64,000 nucleotides of DNA, from contig JAJRCF010000001.1 of the NCBI GenBank assembly GCA_028679075.1, positions 124,001-188,000 of the forward strand. The letters run 5' to 3'. Positions 46,166 to 54,781 of the stretch are shown in pieces. The DNA is from Methanoregula sp. (GTDB taxonomy: Archaea; Halobacteriota; Methanomicrobia; Methanomicrobiales; Methanospirillaceae). A program made the translations under genes and the position numbers. The notes below the pieces were generated by a model, which worked only from the letters and a program-made list of their open reading frames with translations, did not search any database and was not told the origin of the DNA. Within the stretch, counting starts at the first letter, position 1, and each line of letters begins with the position of its first letter.

Positions 46166-46519
46166 ATGGAGACTGCGCCGAAAAAATACAAGTACAGCTG
46201 GGGAATCGAAGCCACCCTGGATGTGATCGGGGGCAAATGGAAACCACTGGTCATCTACCAGCTCAGGGACGGGACGCTGCGTTTCAACCAGATCGTGGAC
46301 AAGGTAACGCCCCGGATCACCCAGAGGATGCTGACAAAAGAACTTCGCGAACTGGAGAAAGACGGCCTTGTCATCAGGAAAGTTTACCCGCAGGTCCCAC
46401 CGAAAGTGGAGTATTCACTCACGGAGACCGCACAGTCCCTCATCCCGATCCTCGACCAGCTCTGCGACTGGGGATACGAACACATGAATGACGACATCAA
46501 GTTCAAGTGTGAAGAATAA
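46166..46519 (+). CDS. HxlR-family winged-helix regulator
   Basis: 117 residues. VIGGKWKPLVIYQL, LRFNQI, RITQRMLTKELRELEKDGLV and VEYSLTETAQSL are the typical HxlR/MarR-like motifs: a winged helix binding DNA as a dimer. Such regulators sense quinones, aldehydes or other reactive compounds. It is divergent from the flavoprotein gene, a usual target arrangement. No Cys in the recognition region; only a C-terminal FKCEE and CDWGYEH. Confidence 0.92.
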   Translation: METAPKKYKYSWGIEATLDVIGGKWKPLVIYQLRDGTLRFNQIVDKVTPRITQRMLTKELRELEKDGLVIRKVYPQVPPKVEYSLTETAQSLIPILDQLCDWGYEHMNDDIKFKCEE

Positions 46520-46694
46520 CGGGCACGTTTCATCAGCTCATTTCTGGCGTCTGAAAAACAGGCAATGGCACGTTGTCGGTTGATCCGGGACATCAGCTCT
46601 CACCCCGCAACGTTCCCGGATCCCATAAGCCCCGGCCCATCCAGAGAACCGTTTCACTCACACATCCCTTTTAAAAAATTTCTAAAAAAGAAAA

Positions 46695-48368
46695 TTATGC
46701 CGTCGCGGTTTCATTCGCGGTCGTATTGGATGCAGAGGAGTTCGTGGCCGCTGTCGTCTTCACCGGCACCGGGATCTTTGTCGGTGTGGGCGTAGGTGTC
46801 GGGGTCGGCGACGGTTTCAGGTCGGCCATAACCTCGACGACCCCTTTGGGCGTGACCGACGATTTCGAGATGATGAGGTCACCGTCCTTGTACACTTCAA
46901 CAGTCAGTTTCTCTGCCGAGCCGTCCTGTTTCTGGATCGATGCAACGACAACGCCCTCGCTGGTCGGGACCTGGTAAAATCTTTCCACGGTACCAGTAAT
47001 TTCAGCCTGGTTGCCGGCAGTGCCCGCCGTTCCTTTGAACTCATTCGCATAGAGGATGTGCACCCAGACACCTGACGCGGGGACCGCGATCTGCGAACCG
47101 GACGTGGCGGCGGCGGTTGTCGTTTCAGGGACGGCCGTGGTCTTCACGACCGTGACTTTCGTGGTTGCCGGGACGGCGGTTGTAACCGTTGTCGCCACAG
47201 GAGTCGGTGTGACTTCGGGCGCTGCGGTCCCCCCGCCACCAAGCGGGTTTGCAAAGATGAAGACCGCCGCGATGATGGCGATGATCACGATCGCAATCAC
47301 ACCGATAAGGATCGGTTTTTTACTCCGGGGCGCTGCTTCCGGAACCGGCGGCGGGGCCTGCGGGGATTCCGCTGCAGCACCCGGGGCCTCCGGAGGCTGT
47401 GCGGCAGATCCAAGCACCGGCCATTTCACTTCAGAAGCAGCCGGGTCGGCAGTGTCCGGGCCCTGGGCTTCCTGTACCGGTGCTGCGGCCGGTTCTTCCC
47501 CGTGTGCTGCCGGCTGGTACTGCTGCTTTGGCACCAGGGGATAGGGCTGGTTACGCGGGACCGAGTCCTCGATGAGCGGCTCGATGGAATGGATCACGTC
47601 CTCAATGGGGCGCTCTTTATTCCCGCTCCCGGCCCCGTACGCCGGCGGAGAATGCATCTGGACCTGCGGGACGGAGGACGCCGGGGGTTCTGCCGCCCCG
47701 GAAACGCGTGCATCGAGTTCGGCTTCGGTAACAACCGGTGTCCCGCACTTGTTGCAGAACGCCGATTCGGGCGGCACGCGGCTGCCGCAGCGATTGCAGA
47801 ACGAACCGGTGGGAAGCGAGGAGGTCTCCACCGGTGCCGGCATGTACGGCGCAGGCTCGACAATCTTCTTCATCGGGCCCGGGCGGGCGACCTCGATCTT
47901 CCTCTTGGGCGATGGGGCGGTCGGCACGTTCGTTGCTTCCACTCTCGCGGAGTAGGGATGTGATTCAGCCGCATCGGACGGGCATGCCCCGGGTTCCGGG
48001 ACCTCCGGCATGATCGGGTGCTGGACCCCGGATGCGATCTGCTGGCGCAGGACCTTCACCCACTCGTCGCACTCCCTCCGCCGGTCGCCGCCGCTGGTCT
48101 TGGAGAACGTGAGGATCATCTGCCGGGTGGCACCGGTGTTGGTGATGATGGAGAGCGTGATGGTCGGGTCGCGGATGGCATTCTCTCCCACTTCGATATC
48201 GCGCAGGGTCGCGAGAAGGATCTCCTGGGGGGCGATCAGGTGCTTCTTGCTGTCCACAAGGATGAGGCGCCGGGTCGTGAGCACCGCTTCGAACGAGACG
48301 GACTTGACTTTGATGTTCTGTGCATTGAGGACGACTGACTCGTCACTGTAGAGATCAGGATATGCCAT
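46695..48368 (-). CDS. Zinc-ribbon membrane protein with PH-like N domain
   Basis: 557 residues. About 1-110 is a compact beta domain (VVLNAQNIKVKSVSFEAVL), possibly PH-like. Pro/Ala-rich linker, a zinc ribbon at about 188-208 (FCNRCG, FCNKCG), another long low-complexity linker, one transmembrane helix near 350-370, a Thr-rich extracellular stem, a beta domain (about 425-510, VWVHILYANEFKG) and a Pro-Thr repeat tail (PTPTPTPT). Topology suggests cytoplasmic N side and exposed C side. Similar architecture appears at 50129-51148. Function unknown. Confidence 0.75.
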   Translation of the reverse strand: MAYPDLYSDESVVLNAQNIKVKSVSFEAVLTTRRLILVDSKKHLIAPQEILLATLRDIEVGENAIRDPTITLSIITNTGATRQMILTFSKTSGGDRRRECDEWVKVLRQQIASGVQHPIMPEVPEPGACPSDAAESHPYSARVEATNVPTAPSPKRKIEVARPGPMKKIVEPAPYMPAPVETSSLPTGSFCNRCGSRVPPESAFCNKCGTPVVTEAELDARVSGAAEPPASSVPQVQMHSPPAYGAGSGNKERPIEDVIHSIEPLIEDSVPRNQPYPLVPKQQYQPAAHGEEPAAAPVQEAQGPDTADPAASEVKWPVLGSAAQPPEAPGAAAESPQAPPPVPEAAPRSKKPILIGVIAIVIIAIIAAVFIFANPLGGGGTAAPEVTPTPVATTVTTAVPATTKVTVVKTTAVPETTTAAATSGSQIAVPASGVWVHILYANEFKGTAGTAGNQAEITGTVERFYQVPTSEGVVVASIQKQDGSAEKLTVEVYKDGDLIISKSSVTPKGVVEVMADLKPSPTPTPTPTPTKIPVPVKTTAATNSSASNTTANETATA

Positions 48369-48447
48369 GCAACCACGTTCCTGAATATATCTACGTTACC
48401 TGAATAAAAAAAGTGTCTGTGGGAAAAGTGCGGGACCAGGTGCCGGA

Positions 48448-49725
48448 TCAGAGACATTCGCGCCCGTTCATGTAGGGGCGGAGCACTTCCGGTATGGTGA
48501 CCGACCCGTCTTCCTGCTGGTTGTTCTCCAGGATTGCACGGAGGACACGCGAGGTGGCGATCGCGGTGGAGTTGAGCGTGTGCACGTGCTGCTTTGATTC
48601 GAAATCACTCTTGTCCCGCACCTTGATGTTGAGCCGGACAGCCTGGTAGGCAGTGCAGTTCGAGCAGGAAACTACCTCCTTGTACGCGTTCTCGCGCGGC
48701 ATCCAGACTTCGATATCGTACTTCTTGGCCGCGACCGTGCCGATGTCGCCCGTGCAGATGTTCACGACATGGTAGGGGAGGTCAAGGCCACAGAAGATCT
48801 CCTCCGCGTTTGCAAGGAGTTCCTCGTGGATCGACCAGGAGTCCTCCGGCATGCAGTACACGAACTGCTCGACCTTGGTGAACTGGTGGACCCGGAAGAG
48901 CCCCTTGGTATCAAGGCCGTGCGCCCCGATCTCGCGCCGGAAGCAGGGGGAGATGCCGGCAAGGCGGAGCGGGAGGTCTTTCTCCTCGAAGATCTCGTCC
49001 TGGTACATGGCGCCAATCGGGTGCTCGCTCGTTGCGATCAGGTACGCGTCGTCGCCATCGATCTTGTACATCACCTTCTCGAAGTCCCCGAGGTCTGTTA
49101 CGCCTTCGTAGGAAGTGCGGTTGATCATGTACGGCGGGATGATGGGGGTGAACCCTTTCTGTGCGAGCACGTCGATCGCATAGCGCTGGAGCGCCATGTC
49201 GAGGAGGACGAGGTTGCCCTTGAGGAAATAGAAACCGGCGCCCGAGCACTTCGTTGCCCGCTCGAAGTCCGCCCAGCCTTTCTCGGTTGCGAGCTGCCCG
49301 TGGTTTTTGACTTCAAAGGAGAACGTCTTCGGGGTCCCGACCTTTTTGATCTCCACGTTCTCCGTGTCGTCTTTCCCGACCGGGACGCTCTCGTGCAGGA
49401 TATTGGGGAGGCGCATCAGGATGGACCGGACCGACGTCCGGATCTCTTCCTGCTCCGCGTCGCACTCCCTAATCCTCTGGGGGAGTGCCGCGGCTTCGGC
49501 CATCAGGGGTTGTGCGTCCTCACCGGCCTTCTTTGCTGCATTGATGTCGCGGGCGATGGTGTTGCGGCGCTGGCGGATCTGGTCGGTCAGGACCTTCAGT
49601 TCGCGGGACCGGGCATCCTTTTTTAAGACCTCGTCGACCCACGCGATCTTTTCCGGATCATTGCGTTTCAAGAGATCCGCCTTCACCACATCCGGGCTTG
49701 CCCGTACGAACCTGATATCAAGCAT
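48448..49725 (-). CDS. serS: Seryl-tRNA synthetase (common class II type)
   Basis: 425 residues. N-terminal antiparallel coiled coil (about 25-105) that grips the tRNA-Ser long arm, then motif 2 SPCFRREIGAHG, and motif 3 near LNSTAIATSRVLRAILEN. It charges tRNA-Ser (one gene is at 30093-30177). It is the widespread SerRS, not the zinc-containing rare type of Methanococcus and Methanosarcina. Length is normal. Separate from neighbours by about 80 bp on the 3' side. Confidence 0.97.
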   Translation of the reverse strand: MLDIRFVRASPDVVKADLLKRNDPEKIAWVDEVLKKDARSRELKVLTDQIRQRRNTIARDINAAKKAGEDAQPLMAEAAALPQRIRECDAEQEEIRTSVRSILMRLPNILHESVPVGKDDTENVEIKKVGTPKTFSFEVKNHGQLATEKGWADFERATKCSGAGFYFLKGNLVLLDMALQRYAIDVLAQKGFTPIIPPYMINRTSYEGVTDLGDFEKVMYKIDGDDAYLIATSEHPIGAMYQDEIFEEKDLPLRLAGISPCFRREIGAHGLDTKGLFRVHQFTKVEQFVYCMPEDSWSIHEELLANAEEIFCGLDLPYHVVNICTGDIGTVAAKKYDIEVWMPRENAYKEVVSCSNCTAYQAVRLNIKVRDKSDFESKQHVHTLNSTAIATSRVLRAILENNQQEDGSVTIPEVLRPYMNGRECL

Positions 49726-49909
49726 TCCTGATTCTCCAATCCTGCTTTTCGCGATCAGTAATTGGTTTATCCTTCATTTATCGCCTTCTCTTCTTCCGGC
49801 CGCAGGGATGGGCGTTGCGCATGACCGCCCGCAGGGCCCGGGGGCCGTAAGACAGGAGCCCTGACAATCCTTTATCTGGTCACGGAGGTAACACAGGACG
49901 TGAGTATTT

Positions 49910-50116
49910 ATGGCAGATTTTTCTTATATCTGTAAGAACCTGAGCGGTACGGCCCCCACGAAAGGGCAGGAGTCAGGTACCGCCAGCTGTGCACGCCACC
50001 TCGAGACCGGGGCCTTCTGTACCGCAAACTCCGCAGCAGCAGCCGCAGAGGGAAAGGAACTGTGCCCGTCTGCGGATTACCTGAAGATCCTCTCGATCGC
50101 AAAAAGGAAATTTTAA
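49910..50116 (+). CDS. Small four-cysteine protein
   Basis: 68 residues beginning MADFSYICKNLSG; GACGTGAGT lies 5 nt upstream of the ATG. Cysteines at about 8, 27, 37 and 52, spaced too widely for a classical zinc finger but able to bind a metal or form disulfides. Short Ala/Glu-rich middle (NSAAAAAEGKEL). No family recognised; probably a real small gene because its region has no other candidate and the start is clean. Confidence 0.55.
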   Translation: MADFSYICKNLSGTAPTKGQESGTASCARHLETGAFCTANSAAAAAEGKELCPSADYLKILSIAKRKF

Positions 50117-50128
50117 AAAAAATCCTCG

Positions 50129-51148
50129 TCAGGTCCTTATTTTATATTCAAATACCTGGTCGACAAGTTTGAATTCTTCCCCGGAGTAGTAGCGGGTGAT
50201 CACCTCTACCCGGTCCAGTTTCTCGGTCCCCTGGAGTTCGATGCCGCTGTCGACCTGGAGCGGCCTGAAGGTGCCGGTGAGGACTTCGCCATCCGAGCGG
50301 GTGAGCCGGACAAAAACTTCCCGCACGCCCCGCTGGCCCTTGCCGCCCTTGTACTGGACAGATACCATCTTCGAGATCGGGTCGCGTTTCACCTCGAAGT
50401 AGACAAGGAGACTGTCCGGGGGCACATCGGTCGGGCCGGGTTCAAACGAGACCACTTCCGCGGTCGTGACCGGGATGGCGGCGGATACTGCGTCAGGGAC
50501 GGAGGTTGTTTCCAGGACAGTCGGTTCCGGTGTCGGGGGGGTCGTCACCGTGACGGCCGTACCTGCTGAGGGTGAGGATGAGGGGAAGACCTGCACGGCG
50601 CCGGAGAGCACGAGGGCTGTGATCGCGATGATGACGATAACGACTCCAACCGCCACGCCTTTTTTCCCCATGCCTTCAGGTAGTGAGAAACGAGATTTAT
50701 CGCGGGGCGGGGGGATGGTGACCGACGCAAGCGTGACCGGCACGGTCTTTTTCAGCAGCGATTCCCGGCCCGGGACCCCGGGTTCTTCCGCGGACTCCGG
50801 CTCATCGTCCGGGATCATCATCAGCGGGTCAGGCCGTTTATCCTGCGGTTCCGCTTCCGCGGGTTTGGGTTTTTTTGCCCGTGACGCCCGCGGTTTTTTT
50901 GCCGGCGCTGCATTCGCACCGGGAGCATCCGGAAGATCCGGGGGAGGGGAGTCCTTTGAGCTCCCGATCATGGTCCCGCAGGAAGCGCAGAACCGGGAAC
51001 CGGGAACAAGAAGGGTGCCGCAGAGCGAACAGGCCGGGGGCGGCGCGATTCGCGCCCCGCACGACTCGCAGAACGGCGTATTTGGGGGCACCTCCTTATG
51101 GCACCGCGGGCATGTCACGTTCTTCTTCTCTGGACCCGGCAGTTTCAT
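50129..51148 (-). CDS. Double zinc-ribbon membrane protein
   Basis: 339 residues from ATG 51148 (MKLPGPEKK); the frame to 51205 adds an unlikely prefix. Two zinc ribbons at about 12-31 and 38-57 (CPRCH..FCESCG and CSLCG..FCASCG), a Lys/Pro-rich linker, one membrane helix near 165-187, a Thr/Pro stem and a C-terminal beta domain (about 255-339, LLVYFEVKRDPISKMVSVQY). It shares this layout with the larger 46695-48368 protein. Function unknown; may sense or scaffold at the membrane. Confidence 0.75.
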   Translation of the reverse strand: MKLPGPEKKNVTCPRCHKEVPPNTPFCESCGARIAPPPACSLCGTLLVPGSRFCASCGTMIGSSKDSPPPDLPDAPGANAAPAKKPRASRAKKPKPAEAEPQDKRPDPLMMIPDDEPESAEEPGVPGRESLLKKTVPVTLASVTIPPPRDKSRFSLPEGMGKKGVAVGVVIVIIAITALVLSGAVQVFPSSSPSAGTAVTVTTPPTPEPTVLETTSVPDAVSAAIPVTTAEVVSFEPGPTDVPPDSLLVYFEVKRDPISKMVSVQYKGGKGQRGVREVFVRLTRSDGEVLTGTFRPLQVDSGIELQGTEKLDRVEVITRYYSGEEFKLVDQVFEYKIRT

Positions 51149-51355
51149 ACTCCCACGAATGCTCCTGCTCCCGGTAACGGTGAGTAGTGTACGGTATGCC
51201 CCCAAACAGTTAAAAACTCCCTCCTTTTTGCAGGTTTCACATCAGGCCGAACCGGCGCAATGCATTGCCGGACACGCAGGATGACACCCGGAAATTCCGC
51301 AAAGCATTATTCTATCTGTCCGGAAAACGGTACTGCATTAAAAGGACGGACCGGA

Positions 51356-52135
51356 ATGAAGATTGCAGTCTGCGGGAAAGGGGGAGTTGGCAAGACATTC
51401 ATTGCCGGGAGCCTTGCCGGGTACTTCTCCTCTGCCGGCCGCCCGGTCATTGCCATTGACGCGGACTCTTCGCCAAACCTTGCGCCAAACCTCGGACTCA
51501 CGCAGGGCGAAGCATCCCGTATCGTTCCCGTTGCGGAGAACAGCGAGCTGATCCGGATGAAGACCGGCACGGAATATTCCGGGGTCATGCGGCTCTCGTT
51601 CACGGTTGACGACATCATCAGCAGGTACGGCGTGCCGACCCCTTCGGGTGCAAACCTGCTCGTCATGGGGACGGTGAAGGCGATGGGGTCCGGGTGTGCC
51701 TGCCCGGTCCATTCGGTGATCAAGGCCCTGATGCGCCACCTCGTTGTCGAGCGGGACGAAGTTGTCATCCTTGACATGGAGGCCGGGATCGAACACCTCG
51801 GCAGGGGCACGGCCGGGCACGTGGATGTCCTGCTCGCGGTCACCGATGCAAACAGGAAATCGCTGGAGATTGCTGCAACGATCTGCCGGCTCGCAAAAGG
51901 ATCGGAGATCAGGACCATCGGTCTTGTCGCCAACCGGGTGACCGGCGCACAGCAGGAGCAGGTGATCCGGGCATTTGCAGATGCTCACGACCTCCCGGTC
52001 CTCGGCCTCATCCCCTTCGACCAGCAGGTCTCCGATGCAGGTGTCACCGGCGAGGCGGTCGATGCAACAAGGTCCAGGGCCGTGCAGGCAATTGAAGGAC
52101 TGGCAAAGAACCTGGAGAACACCCATGCCCGGTAA
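51356..52135 (+). CDS. cooC: CooC-type nickel-insertion ATPase
   Basis: 259 residues from ATG 51356 (MKIAVCGKGGVGKTFIAG); the frame to 51260 lacks a plausible start. Deviant Walker A GKGGVGKT, CxC pair in GCACPVHS that binds a metal between dimer subunits, and DMEAGIEHLGRGT. CooC matures the nickel centre of CO dehydrogenase. A second CooC-like gene follows 33 bp later, and cdhA starts at 62309 in the same direction, so both are probably linked to CODH/ACS assembly. Confidence 0.9.
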   Translation: MKIAVCGKGGVGKTFIAGSLAGYFSSAGRPVIAIDADSSPNLAPNLGLTQGEASRIVPVAENSELIRMKTGTEYSGVMRLSFTVDDIISRYGVPTPSGANLLVMGTVKAMGSGCACPVHSVIKALMRHLVVERDEVVILDMEAGIEHLGRGTAGHVDVLLAVTDANRKSLEIAATICRLAKGSEIRTIGLVANRVTGAQQEQVIRAFADAHDLPVLGLIPFDQQVSDAGVTGEAVDATRSRAVQAIEGLAKNLENTHAR

Positions 52136-52168
52136 TCCCCGGCCATTTTCCAGGAGAGGGATGAACGT

Positions 52169-52936
52169 ATGAAGACATTCGTGACCATGGGACGGGGGGG
52201 CACCGGCAAGACCACGTTCGTTGCGCTGATGGCGAAGTACCTCATCGACAAAGGCGAGACCCCCATCCTCCTTGTTGACGCGGACCCGGACCAGAACCTT
52301 GCGGAAATGGCGGGAGTAGACCTCGAAGCCGCGGGAAAGAAGACGATCGCGGAGCTGCTGTCGGAGACGTTCATCGAGCGGGGCGGGACAACGGTCGGCA
52401 TCCCCCCGTCAAAGAGGATCGAGAACCGCATCTGGGAAGAGGGGCTCTACGAAGGGGACCGGTTCGACCTCTTCTCGGTGGGCACAAAGTGGATCGAAGG
52501 GTGCTACTGCCTGCCGGACGCGGCACTGAAAAACGCCCTCGCTTCCATAACAAAACAGTACCGCTATGTCCTCATCGATTCGCCCGGCGGGCTTGAGCAC
52601 CTGAACCGGAAGATCGCAAGCGATGTCGATACCATTTTCGATGTCATGGGGCCGTCTTCAAAATCGTTTGCGCACGTGCGGAGGGCGCACCGGGTGATTG
52701 AGGAGGTCGGTATCCGGTTCAACCGGTTCTATGTCATCGGGGGGTATGGGTTTGCTGCCGACCCGGACCCTGCGGCCCTTGCTGCCCTTGGCCTGCCGTA
52801 TATCGGGAGGATTGCTGAGGATCCGGATGTGGCCCGGATGGTTTTGCAGGGAAAGAACCTGCTGGAGACGCCGGCGGATTCTCCAGCGTACCGGTCGGTG
52901 GCGGGGATTGTGGGGAAGGTGATTGGGGGGGAATAG
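52169..52936 (+). CDS. CooC-like P-loop ATPase (second copy)
   Basis: 255 residues. MGRGGTGKTTFVAL Walker A, VDADPDQNLAEM switch I, EGCYCLPD with a CxC pair, and IDSPGGLEHLNRK, all on the MinD/NifH fold. More diverged than its neighbour; may serve another nickel or Fe-S step, for example the acetyl-CoA synthase part. GAGAGGGATG precedes the start. Immediately after its stop lies an mre11-like fragment on the other strand. Confidence 0.85.
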   Translation: MKTFVTMGRGGTGKTTFVALMAKYLIDKGETPILLVDADPDQNLAEMAGVDLEAAGKKTIAELLSETFIERGGTTVGIPPSKRIENRIWEEGLYEGDRFDLFSVGTKWIEGCYCLPDAALKNALASITKQYRYVLIDSPGGLEHLNRKIASDVDTIFDVMGPSSKSFAHVRRAHRVIEEVGIRFNRFYVIGGYGFAADPDPAALAALGLPYIGRIAEDPDVARMVLQGKNLLETPADSPAYRSVAGIVGKVIGGE

Positions 52937-52943
52937 TTCCGGG

Positions 52944-53108
52944 GATGACGTGGACGAGGGCGTCGGATTTTTGTTTTATGATCTCATCGATCGCTTTGAG
53001 GAAATTTTCATACACCGGTTTCTCGGGGATGTTCATGCCGCTCTCCGGATCGAGGCGATTAAAAGCAGCTAAACCGAGATGCGTATCTGCGATATAGAGT
53101 AGTTTAAT
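52944..53108 (-). pseudogene. Fragment of Mre11/SbcD-like exonuclease
   Basis: The minus strand encodes IKLLYIADTHLGLAAFNRL, then PESGMNIPEKPVYENF and LKAIDEIIKQKSDALVHV, the beginning of an Mre11-type metallophosphoesterase including the first metal motif DTHLG. It has no start codon in frame (TAG lies just upstream) and no continuation of the catalytic domain: the frame runs into the antisense of the CooC-like gene, so the usual next motif GD..D is absent. It marks a break point at the edge of the AT-rich island. Confidence 0.8.
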
Positions 53109-53423
53109 TTGCTTCCACTAGTCTCATCGTCAGGTTCTTACAACCTTCCGAAACTGTCGAATTTTGGTCGCAGATTGAAAAATATTCAAAAACATAATTT
53201 TTAGATCCTTGACATTAATTAGGAAATAAAATGTATTATTTTTCTAAAAACCTTGAAATCAGGATCTTTCGGCTACTGAACTTTCTTTTAAAAAAGGATT
53301 TCTCCGGGAGCCTATTGAGCAGTGTTTTAATTGGAAATACTTTGAAATAAATAATGTTATTACCACGTCAGCACTTCACCTATTACAAATATGATTAGAT
53401 ACAAATAAACTGAAGGACAGACC
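53109..53423. other. AT-rich gene-free region
   Basis: No gene seen. AT content rises sharply here compared with the CooC genes, continuing into the following four genes. It probably carries the promoter of the phosphatidyltransferase gene; a purine-rich AAACTGAAGGACAG precedes its ATG. Confidence 0.4.
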
Positions 53424-53975
53424 ATGGTAAAACCAAGATCGATAATCAATATCAGTGAGAAAATAGACGCCATATTTGCACCAATTATTAAATCAATTGC
53501 AAAATATGGTGTTACCGCGAATCATATCTCTCTGTTACAAGTGCCTTTTGTAATTATATTCTTTTTTACTCTTATTTACGGAATACCAACTTACGCACTT
53601 ATAGCACTGGTTGTCTCTTTGTTTCTAGATATTCTTGACGGTGCATGGGCACGAGTCACGAATAACATTACAAAGAAAGGGCATTTTTACGATAAAGTAA
53701 TGGATTTATTCGGGATATACGCATTTCTTATCGGCGCTGCCATCGGTTTTCCGGAATTGATGTTTGTTAACATAATTCTTGGTGTATGTACAGCGTTGCT
53801 ATATTTCACTAACGAATATGTGAAACCAGAATTATATAGTGGCGTGCGGTCATTCGGACTCCTAGGCCTCCTTTTGGGAAACCTTTACCTGTTTTTGGTT
53901 ATGTCAGCAGTACTAGCAGTAGCAATGCTGCTATTCAAAATCATAAAGGTGGTGACACACCGTGTTAAATGCTGA
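53424..53975 (+). CDS. CDP-alcohol phosphatidyltransferase family membrane protein
   Basis: 183 residues with several hydrophobic helices. The full catalytic motif is present at residues about 73-98: DILDGAWAR then G..YD.VMD, matching D-X2-DG-X2-AR-X8-G-X3-D-X3-D. These enzymes transfer a CDP-activated lipid or polyol to an alcohol, for example making archaetidyl-phospho lipids. The acceptor is not known. AT-rich codon use. The next gene starts inside its last codons (14-bp overlap), a strong functional coupling to the PHP phosphoesterase. Confidence 0.9.
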   Translation: MVKPRSIINISEKIDAIFAPIIKSIAKYGVTANHISLLQVPFVIIFFFTLIYGIPTYALIALVVSLFLDILDGAWARVTNNITKKGHFYDKVMDLFGIYAFLIGAAIGFPELMFVNIILGVCTALLYFTNEYVKPELYSGVRSFGLLGLLLGNLYLFLVMSAVLAVAMLLFKIIKVVTHRVKC

Positions 53976-54651
53976 TTTCCATGTTCATACAATACTATCA
54001 AAGCATCACTTTTTAGATCGTATAAAACTGGCTGATGGTCTGAATACACCTGCAGAAATGGTTAAAGGAGCAGCTGATAGTGGGCTGAACTGTATTGCCA
54101 TTACAGATCACAACGTTTTATTTGATCCAGAACTTGCAAAAAAGTTAACAAAGGAATATGGTATTGTAGTGCTTGCAGGCATTGAATTATACTTGAATAA
54201 AAAGGACGTTATTGCAATTGGAATAACAGAGTTGCCAAAAGTAAATAACCTGAGTGAATTTGAAGAAGAAGTGCATAAACAGGGAGGTCTTCTTATTGCA
54301 CCTCACCCGAACGATCCGCTCGGTAGGGGCTATAAGGAATTCGAATGTTTTGATGCAATAGAAGTTGTCAATGGTTTTGGACCTTGGGGATTTGAGGAAC
54401 TTGTTGCAACAGCAGATAGATTAAAGAAAGCACAAATATGTGGCAGCGATGCACACTGTATACGTCAGCTTGGTTGGACGTTTTGTATGGTTGATGCCGA
54501 CCCCGACCCAGATTCTATTATCGAGGCAATTAAAGAAAGGAAGAGCACCCCAGTTTATGGAAAAATACCAAAGGATGTTCAATATCTATACTATTTCCAA
54601 AAATATATGCTGGGACAAGCTCTTTTCAAACCCGCACTTCGACGTTTATAA
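53962..54651 (+). CDS. PHP-domain phosphoesterase
   Basis: 229 residues with a GTG start at 53962 (MLNADFHVHT), preceded by GGTGGTGA. Metal ligands: DFHVHT, TDHNVLFD, an internal Glu (AGIELY), APHPNDP and GSDAH, the PHP trinuclear site. PHP proteins remove phosphates from small molecules. Coupled by overlap to the CDP-alcohol phosphatidyltransferase, it might dephosphorylate that enzyme's phospholipid product, as PgsA-type products require (hypothesis). AT-rich codons. Confidence 0.88.
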   Translation: MLNADFHVHTILSKHHFLDRIKLADGLNTPAEMVKGAADSGLNCIAITDHNVLFDPELAKKLTKEYGIVVLAGIELYLNKKDVIAIGITELPKVNNLSEFEEEVHKQGGLLIAPHPNDPLGRGYKEFECFDAIEVVNGFGPWGFEELVATADRLKKAQICGSDAHCIRQLGWTFCMVDADPDPDSIIEAIKERKSTPVYGKIPKDVQYLYYFQKYMLGQALFKPALRRL

Positions 54652-54781
54652 ATTGCTGCCAAGGAATAATAACAAATGTTTTGAGTACATTAAAAATCAG
54701 TGAATCTGGATTTTGGGAGCGTGCTGAAGGTACAGTGCCGGATACGCTCTTAAAGGAGAAAAGTTATTGATAAAGTAAGCT

